From Streptomyces indicus (GTDB lineage: Bacteria; Actinomycetota; Actinomycetes; Streptomycetales; Streptomycetaceae), in NCBI RefSeq assembly GCF_900100315.1, contig NZ_FNFF01000006.1, forward strand, positions 310,001 through 374,000: a stretch of 64,000 bases of DNA. Reading direction: 5' to 3'. The position numbers and the translations under genes were made by a program. Each line of letters begins with the position of its first letter. Position 1 is the stretch's first letter. Positions 33,364 to 42,144 of this stretch are shown piece by piece. A model generated the notes under the pieces. It was given only the letters and a program-made list of their open reading frames with translations, ran no database searches and was not told the origin of the DNA.

Positions 33364-34860
33364 TCAGTCGCAGCCGCACCCCGACCCCGCGGGAGCAGCC
33401 GACGGCGCCGGGGCGCCGATCGTCGGCAGCCCCAGCATCACACCCGCCGGCTTCGCCGCCGGCGCCGCGTTCCGCTTCTCCCACGCGTCGCCCGCCCGCG
33501 TACGGCGCACCTTGAGCGCCGGCCCCTCGGCCAGCAGGTGGTGCGGGGCCGCGTACGTGATCTCGACCGTCACCACGTCGCCGGGACGGACCTCCTCGTC
33601 CGGCTTCGTGAAGTGCACGAGCCGGTTGTCGGGCGCACGGCCCGACAGACGGTGCGTGGCGTCGTCCTTGCGGCCCTCGCCCTCGGCCACCATCAGGTCG
33701 AGGGTGCGCCCGACCTGCTTCTTGTTCTCGTCCCACGAGATCTCGTCCTGGAGCGCGACCAGCCGCATGTAGCGCTCCTGGACGACCTCCTTCGGGACCT
33801 GCCCCTCCATCTCGGCGGCGGGCGTCCCGGGTCGCTTGGAGTACTGGAACGTGAACGCGTTCGTGAACCGCGCCTCGCGCACCACGTGCATCGTCTGCTC
33901 GAAGTCCTCCTCGGTCTCGCCGGGGAAGCCCACGATGATGTCCGTGGAGATCGCGGCGTCCGGCATCGCGGCCCGCACCTTCTCGATGATCCCGAGGAAG
34001 CGCTCCTGGCGGTACGAGCGGCGCATCGCCTTGAGGATCGGGTCCGAGCCCGACTGGAGCGGCATGTGCAGCTGCGGCATCACGTTCGGCGTCTCGGCCA
34101 TCGCCGCGATCACGTCGTCCGTGAAGTCGCGCGGGTGCGGCGAGGTGAACCGGACGCGCTCCAGGCCCTCGATGTTCCCGCAGGCGCGCAGGAGCTTGCT
34201 GAACGCCTCGCGGTCGCCGATGTCGGACCCGTACGCGTTGACGTTCTGCCCGAGCAGCGTGATCTCCGAGACGCCCTCGGCGACCAGGGCCTCGATCTCC
34301 GCGAGGATGTCGCCGGTCCTGCGGTCCTTCTCCTTGCCGCGCAGGGCCGGGACGATGCAGAACGTGCAGGTGTTGTTGCAGCCCACGGAGATCGACACCC
34401 AGGCCGCGTACGCGCTCTCACGGCGGGTGGGCAGCGTGGACGGGAAGGCTTCGAGCGACTCGGCGATCTCGACCTGCGCCTCTTCCTGGACGCGGGCGCG
34501 CTCCAGGAGGACCGGCAGCTTGCCGATGTTGTGCGTGCCGAAGACCACGTCGACCCACGGGGCCCGCTGGACGATGGTGTCGCGGTCCTTCTGCGCGAGG
34601 CAGCCGCCGACGGCGATCTGCATGCCGGGGCGCGAGGCCTTCTTCGGGGCGAGGCGGCCGAGGTTGCCGTAGAGGCGGTTGTCGGCGTTCTCCCGTACCG
34701 CACACGTGTTGAACACGACGACGTCCGCGTCCCCGTCACCGCCCTCGGGCGCGCGCACGTAGCCGGCGTCCTCCAGGAGCCCGGAGAGCCGCTCGCTGTC
34801 GTGCACGTTCATCTGACAGCCGTAGGTCTTCACTTCGTACGTGCGCGGGGTTGCCGACAT
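33364..34860 (-). CDS. miaB: tRNA-2-methylthio-N6-dimethylallyladenosine synthase
   Basis: A 498-residue radical SAM methylthiotransferase acting on A37 after MiaA. The N-terminal domain has Cys15, Cys53 and Cys87 for one [4Fe-4S] cluster (YGCQMN, NTCAVR, GGCLAQ). The radical SAM CxxxCxxC is Cys161, Cys165 and Cys168 (GCNNTCTFC). A TRAM domain lies near 375-450. The tail ends in an Ala/Pro-rich stretch and GSGCGCD, an extra Cys pair. The ATG at 34860 starts the family motif MSATPRTYEVKTYGC. The ribosome site is weak. Confidence 0.96.
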   Translation of the reverse strand: MSATPRTYEVKTYGCQMNVHDSERLSGLLEDAGYVRAPEGGDGDADVVVFNTCAVRENADNRLYGNLGRLAPKKASRPGMQIAVGGCLAQKDRDTIVQRAPWVDVVFGTHNIGKLPVLLERARVQEEAQVEIAESLEAFPSTLPTRRESAYAAWVSISVGCNNTCTFCIVPALRGKEKDRRTGDILAEIEALVAEGVSEITLLGQNVNAYGSDIGDREAFSKLLRACGNIEGLERVRFTSPHPRDFTDDVIAAMAETPNVMPQLHMPLQSGSDPILKAMRRSYRQERFLGIIEKVRAAMPDAAISTDIIVGFPGETEEDFEQTMHVVREARFTNAFTFQYSKRPGTPAAEMEGQVPKEVVQERYMRLVALQDEISWDENKKQVGRTLDLMVAEGEGRKDDATHRLSGRAPDNRLVHFTKPDEEVRPGDVVTVEITYAAPHHLLAEGPALKVRRTRAGDAWEKRNAAPAAKPAGVMLGLPTIGAPAPSAAPAGSGCGCD

Positions 34861-35028
34861 GCCAGAGATCAGTCCAAACGAGGGTCTACGGGGGTCCTGA
34901 GCCGACTCCGGACAGGTCCGGAACCGGGGCCGGAGGGGTCCGGGGGCTGCGTCGGCCGCCACCTGCGGACGACGGCCGGTCATCCAGTTTACGAGGCTGG
35001 GCGGGGGGCCTGCGCCTCAGTGGTAACA

Positions 35029-35066
35029 GAACGGAGGGCAGCGGTGGTGACCGCTGCCCTCCGTTC
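35029..35066 (-). terminator. Terminator of gluABCD
   Basis: A perfect 17-bp stem (35029-35045 with 35050-35066) closed by GGTG, 18 bp after the gluD stop. It separates the transporter operon from miaB. Confidence 0.9.
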
Positions 35067-35083
35067 CGTGAGCGTGCTGTCGG

Positions 35084-36022
35084 CTATACGGTCCCGCCAC
35101 TGCCGTCCGAGAACGAGCCGCGGACCTTCGCGGCGGGAATGCCGGCCGTGCCCGCACCGGCCCCGGCGACGTCCTCGACCGCACCCGCCCCGAGCACCGC
35201 ACCGGTGCTCCGCTTGCCGCGGCGCAGGCGCTTCTCGAGCCAGGACGCGAACGTGGTCAGGGTGAAGTTGAGGAGCACGTAGATCACCGCGATGACGGCG
35301 AAGGTCTGGATCGGGTTGCCGTAGTACCCGGCGATGGTTCCCCGGGAGTTCAGGAGCTCGGTGAAGTTGAGCACGGCGCCACCGAGTGCCGTGTCCTTCA
35401 GGATCACCACGAGCTGGCTGACGATCGCCGGGAGCATCGCGGTCACCGCCTGCGGCAGCAGGATGGTCCGCATGGTCTGGCCCTTGCGCAGCCCGATCGC
35501 CTTGGCCGCTTCCGTCTGCCCCTTCGGCAAGGACAGGATGCCGGCCCGGACGATCTCCGCGAGCACCGAAGCGTTGTACAGGACCAGGCCGGTGATGACC
35601 GCGTACATCGGGCGGTCGTCGGAGCTGATGTCCGTCGACTGCACGTAGAACGCGGAGGCGAAGACCATCATGATCAGGACCGGGATGGCCCGGAAGAACT
35701 CGACGACCGCTCCGACGGGGATCCGCACCCAGCGGTGGTCGGAGAGACGCGCGATGCCGAGCAGCGCGCCGAGCGGCAGGGCGATGACCATCGAGAGGCC
35801 GGCGGCCTTGAGCGTGTTGGCCAGAGCCGGCAGCAGATAGGTGGTCCAGGGCTCGGCCGTGATGAACGGCTTCCACTTGGCCCACACCCACTGGTCCTTG
35901 TCGCCCATGAGGTCGATCGCCCACCAGGCGAGCAGACCGAGCAGGACCAGGAAGACGACCGAGAACAGGAGGTTGCGGCGCTTGGCCTTCGGGCCGGGGA
36001 TGTCGTACAGAACGGAGCTCAT
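35084..36022 (-). CDS. gluD: Glutamate ABC transporter permease GluD
   Basis: A 312-residue polar amino acid permease. An N-terminal membrane segment (residues 17-37) precedes the HisM-type domain with several more transmembrane helices. The EAA loop that contacts the ATPase is EIVRAGILSLPKGQTEAAKAIGL. The last 45 residues (Gly/Ala/Ser-rich) are a hydrophilic cytoplasmic tail. Its ATG overlaps the gluC stop as ATGA, indicating coupled translation. Confidence 0.93.
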   Translation of the reverse strand: MSSVLYDIPGPKAKRRNLLFSVVFLVLLGLLAWWAIDLMGDKDQWVWAKWKPFITAEPWTTYLLPALANTLKAAGLSMVIALPLGALLGIARLSDHRWVRIPVGAVVEFFRAIPVLIMMVFASAFYVQSTDISSDDRPMYAVITGLVLYNASVLAEIVRAGILSLPKGQTEAAKAIGLRKGQTMRTILLPQAVTAMLPAIVSQLVVILKDTALGGAVLNFTELLNSRGTIAGYYGNPIQTFAVIAVIYVLLNFTLTTFASWLEKRLRRGKRSTGAVLGAGAVEDVAGAGAGTAGIPAAKVRGSFSDGSGGTV

Positions 36023-36687
36023 CGCTTCACCGCCACACGCTTGCCTATCCAGCCGAGGAAGAGACCCGTCGGCAGGGTGAGAATCACGAACCCGAGCGCG
36101 ATGATCGCGGCGGTCGCATAGAGCTGCGCCTCCGTCTCGACGATCTCCTTCATCAGGAGCCCGGCCTCGGCCACACCGATCGCGGCCGCGACCGTGGTGT
36201 TCTTCGTCAGGGCGATCAGAACGTTGGCGAGCGGGCCCACCACGGAACGGAACGCCTGCGGAAGCACCACCAGCGTGAGCACCTGCCGGAAGTTCAGACC
36301 GATGGCACGCGCTGCCTCCGCCTGCCCGATCGGCACGGTGTTGATGCCGGAGCGCAGTGCCTCACAGACGAACGCGGCCGTGTAGGCGCTCAGGCCGAGT
36401 ACCGCGAGACGGAATCCCTGAAGCTTGAAGTCGTTCGGGGCGCCCAGCGTGATGCCGAAGATCTCGGCGAGCCCGAGCGAGCAGAAAACGATGATGACGG
36501 TCAGTGGAATGTTCCGCACCACGTTGACATAGGCGGTTCCGAAACCGCGCATGAGCGGTACGGGACTGACCCGCATACCGGCCAGGATGGTGCCCCATAC
36601 CAAGGCGATGATTCCGGAGAATACGGTCAGTTGGACCGTCGTCCAGAACGCCCCGAGCAGGTCGTAGCCTTCAAGAAAGTCGAACAC
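36019..36687 (-). CDS. gluC: Glutamate ABC transporter permease GluC
   Basis: A 222-residue permease with about five transmembrane helices and an EAA loop (EALRSGINTVPIGQAEAARAIGL). It forms the membrane channel with GluD. The GTG at 36687 has GGGAGAT. It lies behind gluB, separated by 131 bp that contain a 12-bp-stem hairpin. Confidence 0.94.
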   Translation of the reverse strand: MFDFLEGYDLLGAFWTTVQLTVFSGIIALVWGTILAGMRVSPVPLMRGFGTAYVNVVRNIPLTVIIVFCSLGLAEIFGITLGAPNDFKLQGFRLAVLGLSAYTAAFVCEALRSGINTVPIGQAEAARAIGLNFRQVLTLVVLPQAFRSVVGPLANVLIALTKNTTVAAAIGVAEAGLLMKEIVETEAQLYATAAIIALGFVILTLPTGLFLGWIGKRVAVKR

Positions 36688-36717
36688 GATCTCCCGCGCT
36701 TCCGCGTGTCGTTGGCC

Positions 36718-36750
36718 TGGCGCGCCACCCGGAAACCAGGTGGCGCGCCA
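36718..36750 (-). promoter_or_regulatory. Intercistronic hairpin gluB/gluC
   Basis: A perfect 12-bp stem TGGCGCGCCACC (36718-36729) pairs with 36739-36750 across a 9-nt loop. In binding-protein operons such stems usually stabilise upstream mRNA or partly stop transcription, keeping binding protein more abundant than permeases. That role is inferred. Confidence 0.7.
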
Positions 36751-36818
36751 TCGAAGAGCCGCGGCCGCGGGATCCGGGCCAACACCCGGTCAGGTCCTCA
36801 AAGGCCGCTGGTCAAGGG

Positions 36819-37658
36819 TTACTTGACGATGACGCCGATCTTCGGGGCCGGCTCGTTCTTGTAGCCGGCAGGGCCGAGGTTCTTCTTGACGGCCTCTTCC
36901 CAGGCACCGTCGGCGACCATCTTCTCGAGGGCCTTGTTGATCTTGTCCTTGAGGTCCTTGTTGCCTTCCTTGACACCGATGCCGTAGTTCTCGTTGCTCA
37001 GCTTGAGGCCGGCGAGCTTGAACTTGCCCTTGTACTGGTCCTGCGCGGCGTAGCCCGCGAGGATCGAGTCGTCGGTGGTGAGGGCGTCGATGGAGCCACC
37101 TGCCAGACCCTCGAGGCACTCGGAGTACGTGCCGCGCTCCTGGAGCTGCGCCTTCGGGGCGATCTCCTTCTTCACGTTCTGCGCGGAGGTCGAACCGGCC
37201 ACCGAGCACAGCTTCTTGCCGTTGAGGTCGGTGCCCTCGGCGATGTCGGAGTCGGCCTTGACGAGCAGATCCTGGTGGGCCAGCAGGTAGGGACCGGCGA
37301 AGTCGACGAGCTTCTCGCGCTCGTCGTTGATCGAGTACGAGGCGGCGATGAACTCGACATCCCCGTTCTTGAGCGCGTTCTCGCGGTCGGCGCTCGGCGT
37401 CTGGACGAACTCGATCTGGTCCTCGGAGTAACCGAGCTCCTTGGCGACGAACGTGGCGACGTCGACATCGAAGCCGGCGAACCCGTCCGGCGTCTTCTGG
37501 CCGATGCCCGGCTGGTCGAACTTGATGCCGATCTTGATCGACTTCCCGCCGCCCTCGGAGCCCGAGCCGCCTTCCTTCTTGTCGTCGCCACAGGCGGTGG
37601 CGGTCAGCGCGAGCGCGAGGACGGAGACGGTGGCGATACCGGCTTTACGGAGCTTCAT
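36819..37658 (-). CDS. gluB: Glutamate ABC transporter substrate-binding lipoprotein GluB
   Basis: A 279-residue lipoprotein with lipobox LTATAC (Cys23) and then a short Gly/Ser linker. The SBP_bac_3 domain has typical motifs: KIGIKFDQPGIG, GFDVDVATFVAKELGY, IAASYSIND and YGIGVKEGNKDL. It captures extracellular glutamate for GluCD. I chose the ATG at 37658 with AAAGGA 9 nt upstream; one 9 nt earlier sits on the ribosome site. Between gluA and gluC in the operon. Confidence 0.95.
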   Translation of the reverse strand: MKLRKAGIATVSVLALALTATACGDDKKEGGSGSEGGGKSIKIGIKFDQPGIGQKTPDGFAGFDVDVATFVAKELGYSEDQIEFVQTPSADRENALKNGDVEFIAASYSINDEREKLVDFAGPYLLAHQDLLVKADSDIAEGTDLNGKKLCSVAGSTSAQNVKKEIAPKAQLQERGTYSECLEGLAGGSIDALTTDDSILAGYAAQDQYKGKFKLAGLKLSNENYGIGVKEGNKDLKDKINKALEKMVADGAWEEAVKKNLGPAGYKNEPAPKIGVIVK

Positions 37659-37710
37659 GATGAACATCCTTTGCTTTTCGGTGAGTTGCAGCAGCCCGTG
37701 ATGCAAGAGC

Positions 37711-38487
37711 TCAGTGGTGCAGGATCTTCGACAGGAAGTCCTTGGCGCGGTCGCTCTTGGGTGCGGTGAAGAACTTGTCCGGGGTCGCCTGCTCGACGAT
37801 CTGTCCGTCCGCCATGAACACGACGCGGTTCGCGGCCGAGCGGGCGAAGCCCATCTCGTGCGTGACGACGACCATGGTCATGCCGTCCCGCGCGAGCTGC
37901 TGCATGACCTCGAGCACCTCGTTGATCATCTCCGGGTCGAGCGCGGAGGTCGGCTCGTCGAAGAGCATCACCTTCGGCTCCATGGCCAGGGCGCGGGCGA
38001 TCGCCACACGCTGCTGCTGGCCGCCGGAGAGCTGGGCCGGGTACTTGTCCGCCTGGGTGCCGACGCCGACGCGGTCGAGCAGGGCGCGGGCCTTCTCCTC
38101 GGCCTCGGCCTTCGACTTCTTGCGGACCTTGATCTGGCCCAGCGTGACGTTCTCCAGAACGGTCTTGTGGGCGAAGAGGTTGAAGGACTGGAAGACCATG
38201 CCGACGTCGGCGCGCAGGCGTGCGAGCTCCTTGCCCTCGGCGGGCAGCGGCTTGCCGTCGAGCGTGATGCTCCCCGAGTCGATGCCCTCCAGGCGGTTGA
38301 TGGCCCGGCACAGCGTCGACTTGCCCGAGCCCGAGGGCCCGATCACGACGACGACCTCACCGCGGGCGATGGTCAGGTCGATGTCCTGGAGCACATGCAA
38401 CGCGCCGAAGTGCTTGTTGACGTTCTTCAGCACGACCAGTTCGTCCGCCGCCGGTGCGGCGTCCTTGGTCACCGATACTTCGGCCAT
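37711..38487 (-). CDS. gluA: Glutamate ABC transporter ATPase GluA
   Basis: A 258-residue ATPase. Walker A is GPSGSGKST, Q-loop VFQSFNLF, signature LSGGQQQR, Walker B VMLFDEPTSALD and switch His in VVTHEMGF. All motifs are intact. It is the first gene of gluABCD, transcribed divergently from gluRK, which is known in S. coelicolor to control this operon in response to glutamate. Confidence 0.95.
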   Translation of the reverse strand: MAEVSVTKDAAPAADELVVLKNVNKHFGALHVLQDIDLTIARGEVVVVIGPSGSGKSTLCRAINRLEGIDSGSITLDGKPLPAEGKELARLRADVGMVFQSFNLFAHKTVLENVTLGQIKVRKKSKAEAEEKARALLDRVGVGTQADKYPAQLSGGQQQRVAIARALAMEPKVMLFDEPTSALDPEMINEVLEVMQQLARDGMTMVVVTHEMGFARSAANRVVFMADGQIVEQATPDKFFTAPKSDRAKDFLSKILHH

Positions 38488-38739
38488 GGGGGTTCTTGCT
38501 CCGTCCTCCTCGGTTGGGAGGACAGTAGTAACGCCGTAAGACCAGCGTCATTACATCTGAGGGGAAATTGAGCATAACGATCCGGCCGCAACCGGACACT
38601 CTGCGTGAAGGGGACGCCCCTTGCGCGTACCGGCTGGATAACGGAACCCGCATGTAACAGGAACCGCCTTGACGCCGTCACCGTGTATCGGCGTGACTGC
38701 CTGAGTGCATAAGCACCGGGTGAAGAGGAGGTGGACCGA
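38488..38739. promoter_or_regulatory. Divergent gluA/gluR promoter region
   Basis: These 252 bp are AT-richer than their surroundings, as expected for two promoters. ACGCC (38672-38676) and GGCGT (38690-38694) form a small inverted repeat upstream of gluR, and TAACGCCGTAAGACC ... GCGTCATTACATC lies near gluA. One of these could be the GluR site; I cannot say which. Confidence 0.35.
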
Positions 38740-39429
38740 ATGAGGCTGTTGCTCGTCGAGGACGACGACCACGTCGCCGCGGCGCTGTCCGCCGTGCTCG
38801 CCCGCCACGGCTTCGACGTGACCCACGCCCGCAACGGCGAGGAGGCGCTGCGCGCCCTGCTGCCCACGGACAGACCGCCCTTCGGGGTGGTCCTGCTCGA
38901 CCTCGGCCTCCCCGACCAGGACGGCTACGAGGTCTGCGGGAAGATCCGCAAGCGCAGCGCGACCCCGGTGATCATGGTGACGGCCCGTGGCGACATAAGG
39001 AGCCGCATCCACGGCCTCAACCTCGGCGCGGACGACTATGTCGTGAAGCCGTACGACACCGGGGAGTTGCTCGCCCGGATCCACGCGGTGAGCCGGCGCA
39101 CCAACCAGGAGGACTCGACCGGTCCGATCGAGACCCGCATCACGCTCGGCGACGTCCACGTGGAGCTGCCGACGCGCACGGTCACGGTCCTGGGCGAGGC
39201 GGTGCAGCTGACCCGCAAGGAGTTCGACCTGCTCGCGCTGCTCGCGCAGCGCCCCGGTGTGGTCTTCCGCCGGGAGCAGATCATCAGCGAGGTCTGGCAG
39301 ACCAGCTGGGAGGGCACGGGCCGCACCCTGGAGGTGCATGTGGCCTCGCTGCGCTCGAAGCTGCGGATGCCCTCGCTGATCGAGACGGTGCGCGGCGTCG
39401 GGTACCGGCTCGTCGCCCCCGCCGCGTAG
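38740..39429 (+). CDS. gluR: Two-component response regulator GluR
   Basis: A 229-residue OmpR-type regulator. The receiver domain has phosphorylation site Asp54 (VVLLDLGLPD), the acidic pocket in VEDDD and Lys in VVKPYD. The C-terminal winged helix (residues about 130-225) contains LTRKEFDLLALLAQRPG and TLEVHVASLRSKL. The ATG at 38740 is 8 nt after AGGAGG. It sits 10 bp before gluK. Its position beside gluABCD matches the glutamate-sensing GluR-GluK system described in S. coelicolor. Confidence 0.93.
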   Translation: MRLLLVEDDDHVAAALSAVLARHGFDVTHARNGEEALRALLPTDRPPFGVVLLDLGLPDQDGYEVCGKIRKRSATPVIMVTARGDIRSRIHGLNLGADDYVVKPYDTGELLARIHAVSRRTNQEDSTGPIETRITLGDVHVELPTRTVTVLGEAVQLTRKEFDLLALLAQRPGVVFRREQIISEVWQTSWEGTGRTLEVHVASLRSKLRMPSLIETVRGVGYRLVAPAA

Positions 39430-39438
39430 GACCGGTTC

Positions 39439-40839
39439 GTGCGTACGCGTCTGCTGCCGCTGCTCATCGTGCTCATGGCGGCGATCCTGCTCGCCCTGGG
39501 GTTCCCGCTCGCGGTGAGCCTCGCGGCGGCACAGCAGCAGAAAGTGGTCGTGGACCGGATCGAGGACGCCACCCGCTTCGCCGGACTCGCCCAGTTCGTC
39601 ACGGAACGCTCACCGGAGTCCGGTGTGCAGGGCGAGCGCCAGAAGACCCTGGAGCGCGACCTCAGGCGTTACCACGAGGTCTACGGGATTCGGGCCGGCG
39701 TGTTCTACCGCGACCACGACGTCATGGCCCGGTCGAACGACTGGAACGTGCCCGGTCAGGGCGAGGGCCGTGAGGCCTTCGAGGACGCGCTCTACAGCCA
39801 CAGCAACCAGGACCCCGAGCAGATCTGGCCCTGGCAGGACCGCCGCCTGTACGTCGCCGCCCCGGTCGTGCGCGACGGTGACGTGATCGCCGTGGTCCTC
39901 ACCGACTCCCCCACCGGCAAGATGCGTTCGGAGATCCTGCGCGGCTGGCTGCTCATCGCGGTCGGCGAGGCGGCGGCGATGTTCCTGGCGATCGGCGCGG
40001 CCCTGCGCCTGACGGGCTGGGTGCTGCGCCCCGTACGGGAACTCGACGCGACCACCCACGACATCGCCACGGGCCGCCTCAAGTCACGGGTCGCCGTGGC
40101 CGGCGGGCCGCCCGAACTGCGGCGCCTCGCACGCTCGTTCAACGAGATGGCGGACAACGTCGAGGACGTGCTCGAACAGCAGCGCGCGTTCGTCGCGGAC
40201 GCCTCGCACCAGCTCCGCAACCCGCTGTCCGCGCTCCTGCTGCGCATCGAGCTGCTCGCGCTCGAACTCCCGGAGGGCAACGAGGAGATCGCCTCCGTAC
40301 GGACGGAGGGCAAGCGGCTCGCCCAGGTCCTCGACGACCTGCTCGACCTCGCCCTGGCCGAGCACGCGGGCGCGGAGCCCGCCCTGACGGACATCGGCGA
40401 CCTGGTCGCGGAACGGGTCGCGGCCTGGGGTCCGCTGGCCGAGGACAAGGGCGTGGCGCTACGCACCGAGGGGCTGCGGGCCGCGACGGCCTGGGCGGAC
40501 CCCGTGACGCTCTCCAGCGCGCTGGACGCGGTGATCGACAACGCCCTGAAGTTCACGCCCGCCGGCGAACAGGTCACGGTCACGGTCGCCGCCAACGGCA
40601 GCACGACGACGGTCGAGGTCGCGGACGGCGGGCCGGGCCTCACGGACGAGGAGCTGAACCGGATCGGGGACCGCTTCTGGCGCAGCAACCGCCACCAGAA
40701 CATCAAGGGCTCGGGCCTCGGCCTCTCGATCACCAAGGCGCTGCTCACGTCGTGCGGCGGTGCCCTCTCGTACGCGCCGAACGAACCCCACGGCCTGAAG
40801 GTGACGGTGACGGTGCCGCGCACCGGGCCGGAGGCCTGA
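39439..40839 (+). CDS. gluK: Sensor histidine kinase GluK
   Basis: A 466-residue kinase. Transmembrane segments at about 8-28 and 169-190 bracket an extracellular sensor of about 140 residues. HAMP follows (195-245), then the dimerisation domain with His257 (ADASHQLRNPLSALL), and the ATPase domain with N-box DNALKFTP, DGGPGL and GSGLGLSI. GTG start at 39439. Homologues respond to glutamate and control the divergent transporter. Confidence 0.93.
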   Translation: MRTRLLPLLIVLMAAILLALGFPLAVSLAAAQQQKVVVDRIEDATRFAGLAQFVTERSPESGVQGERQKTLERDLRRYHEVYGIRAGVFYRDHDVMARSNDWNVPGQGEGREAFEDALYSHSNQDPEQIWPWQDRRLYVAAPVVRDGDVIAVVLTDSPTGKMRSEILRGWLLIAVGEAAAMFLAIGAALRLTGWVLRPVRELDATTHDIATGRLKSRVAVAGGPPELRRLARSFNEMADNVEDVLEQQRAFVADASHQLRNPLSALLLRIELLALELPEGNEEIASVRTEGKRLAQVLDDLLDLALAEHAGAEPALTDIGDLVAERVAAWGPLAEDKGVALRTEGLRAATAWADPVTLSSALDAVIDNALKFTPAGEQVTVTVAANGSTTTVEVADGGPGLTDEELNRIGDRFWRSNRHQNIKGSGLGLSITKALLTSCGGALSYAPNEPHGLKVTVTVPRTGPEA

Positions 40840-40881
40840 GACGTACAGGACACGTACGGGAGACGTACGGGTGCCGAGCCG

Positions 40882-40932
40882 GGCTCAGGGCTTCACTGAG
40901 CTCAGGGCTGTACGGAGCTCAGGGCTTCACGG
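40882..40932. repeat. Three copies of a GCTCAGGGCT-containing unit
   Basis: Units near 40882, 40899 and 40916 share GAGCTCAGGGCT followed by TTCACTG, GTACG or TTCACG. The last copy overlaps the stop of the TAXI protein gene, so the repeat adds its final codons. Probably replication slippage. Confidence 0.6.
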
Positions 40933-41911
40933 AGCGGTAGTACCTGCGCGCCCCGTCGTGCAGCGCGAGCGGATCCGTGTACAACGCCGTGCGCAGGTCC
41001 ACGACTTGGGCCGCGTGCACCGAGCTGCCGATGCCGTCCCGGTGGTCTATGACGACCCGGGTCAGCCACTCCGTGAGGCTGTCGTCCGTGCGGTCGGTCG
41101 TGACCAGCAGGTTCGCCACGGCGATCGTCTCGACCGGACCGTGCTGGGCGGCCGGGTAGGCGTCGGCGGGCATCACCGAGGCCCGGTAGTAGTCCGAGGG
41201 GCCGCCGCGCGCGTGCAGGGCGCCGACGACGTCGCCGAGCGGCACCAGGCGGATGCCCGTCCGCTCGGACAGTTCCTTGACGAACGGCGTGGTCAGGCCC
41301 CCCGACCAGAAGAACGCGTCGACGTCGCCCTTCTCCAGCAGGTCGTCCCCTTCCTGCGAGGCGACCTCGAAGGGCTCGATGTCCTTGTCGGGGTCGAGTC
41401 CCGCGGCTTCCAGGACGCGGTCCGCGATGATCCGTACGCCGGAGCCCTCGGGTCCGACCACGACCCGCTTGCCCTTCAGGTCGGAGGCCTTGTCGATCCC
41501 CGACCCGGCCGCGACGACGAGATGGACGTAGTCGTCGTAGAGCCGTGCGCAGCCGCGCAGCCGGTCCGCGCCCGGCCGGCCGCTCAGCTTGTACTGCTCC
41601 ACCGCGTCGGCCGCCGCGATGGTGAAGTCGGCCCGGCCGGCCGCCACGCGCTCGACGTTCTCCTTGGAGCCCTTGCTGGTGCGCAGGTCGATGTCCAGGT
41701 CGGGCAGGTCGTCGGCGGCCGCCCGCTGGAGCAGGTTGCCGTAGTCCTCGTAGACGCCGCCGCGCCCGCCCGTGCTGAAGACGATCCGCCCGCCGGGCCT
41801 GTCCTCGCCGAAGGGCACGAGCCACCACAGCAGGAGCCCGAACACCACGAGGCCGGCGGCCGCCCCCTGAAGGGCGCGGCGCCTGCTGATGCGCGGGAGT
41901 GTGCGTGGCAT
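40919..41911 (-). CDS. TAXI-family TRAP solute-binding protein, orphan
   Basis: A 330-residue exported binding protein. The N-terminus SRRRALQGAAAGLVVFGLL suggests a Tat-type or membrane-anchoring signal. The mature part fits the TAXI family (RIVFSTGGRGGVYEDYGN, GRADFTIAAADA, KGKRVVVGPEGSGVRIIADRVLEAAG, GDVDAFFWSGGL). Such proteins normally feed a DctQM-type TRAP permease, but none lies in this window. It converges on gluK with an 80-bp gap. It may serve a distant permease or act as a ligand sensor for a kinase; both are inference. Many TAXI proteins bind glutamate or related acids. Confidence 0.85.
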   Translation of the reverse strand: MPRTLPRISRRRALQGAAAGLVVFGLLLWWLVPFGEDRPGGRIVFSTGGRGGVYEDYGNLLQRAAADDLPDLDIDLRTSKGSKENVERVAAGRADFTIAAADAVEQYKLSGRPGADRLRGCARLYDDYVHLVVAAGSGIDKASDLKGKRVVVGPEGSGVRIIADRVLEAAGLDPDKDIEPFEVASQEGDDLLEKGDVDAFFWSGGLTTPFVKELSERTGIRLVPLGDVVGALHARGGPSDYYRASVMPADAYPAAQHGPVETIAVANLLVTTDRTDDSLTEWLTRVVIDHRDGIGSSVHAAQVVDLRTALYTDPLALHDGARRYYRSVKP

Positions 41912-42047
41912 GGGCGCGATCCTGCCAGGTCACGCGCTGTGAGCACCAGGGCCGATGTCACACCGGGCAGGCCCGGCCGCGTACACGAGCGGGGCGCCGA
42001 AGGGAAGCGTTCCGCGCCCCCGCGGGCGGCAGCTTGACTAGGAAGGC

Positions 42048-42063
42048 ATGCAGTCGGTTGCAT
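42048..42063. promoter_or_regulatory. Candidate operator before the FAD monooxygenase
   Basis: The inverted repeat ATGCA-(6 nt)-TGCAT lies just downstream of a -35-like TTGACT (42034-42039). Placement suits a repressor site for the monooxygenase gene. No regulator gene is adjacent. Confidence 0.35.
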
Positions 42064-42144
42064 ACGTTCTGTGATCGTGCACCCTGCGCCAACTGCCCTG
42101 TCTTGTACGTCGCACAGCACCCGCACGGCAGGAGGCGCCGCACC

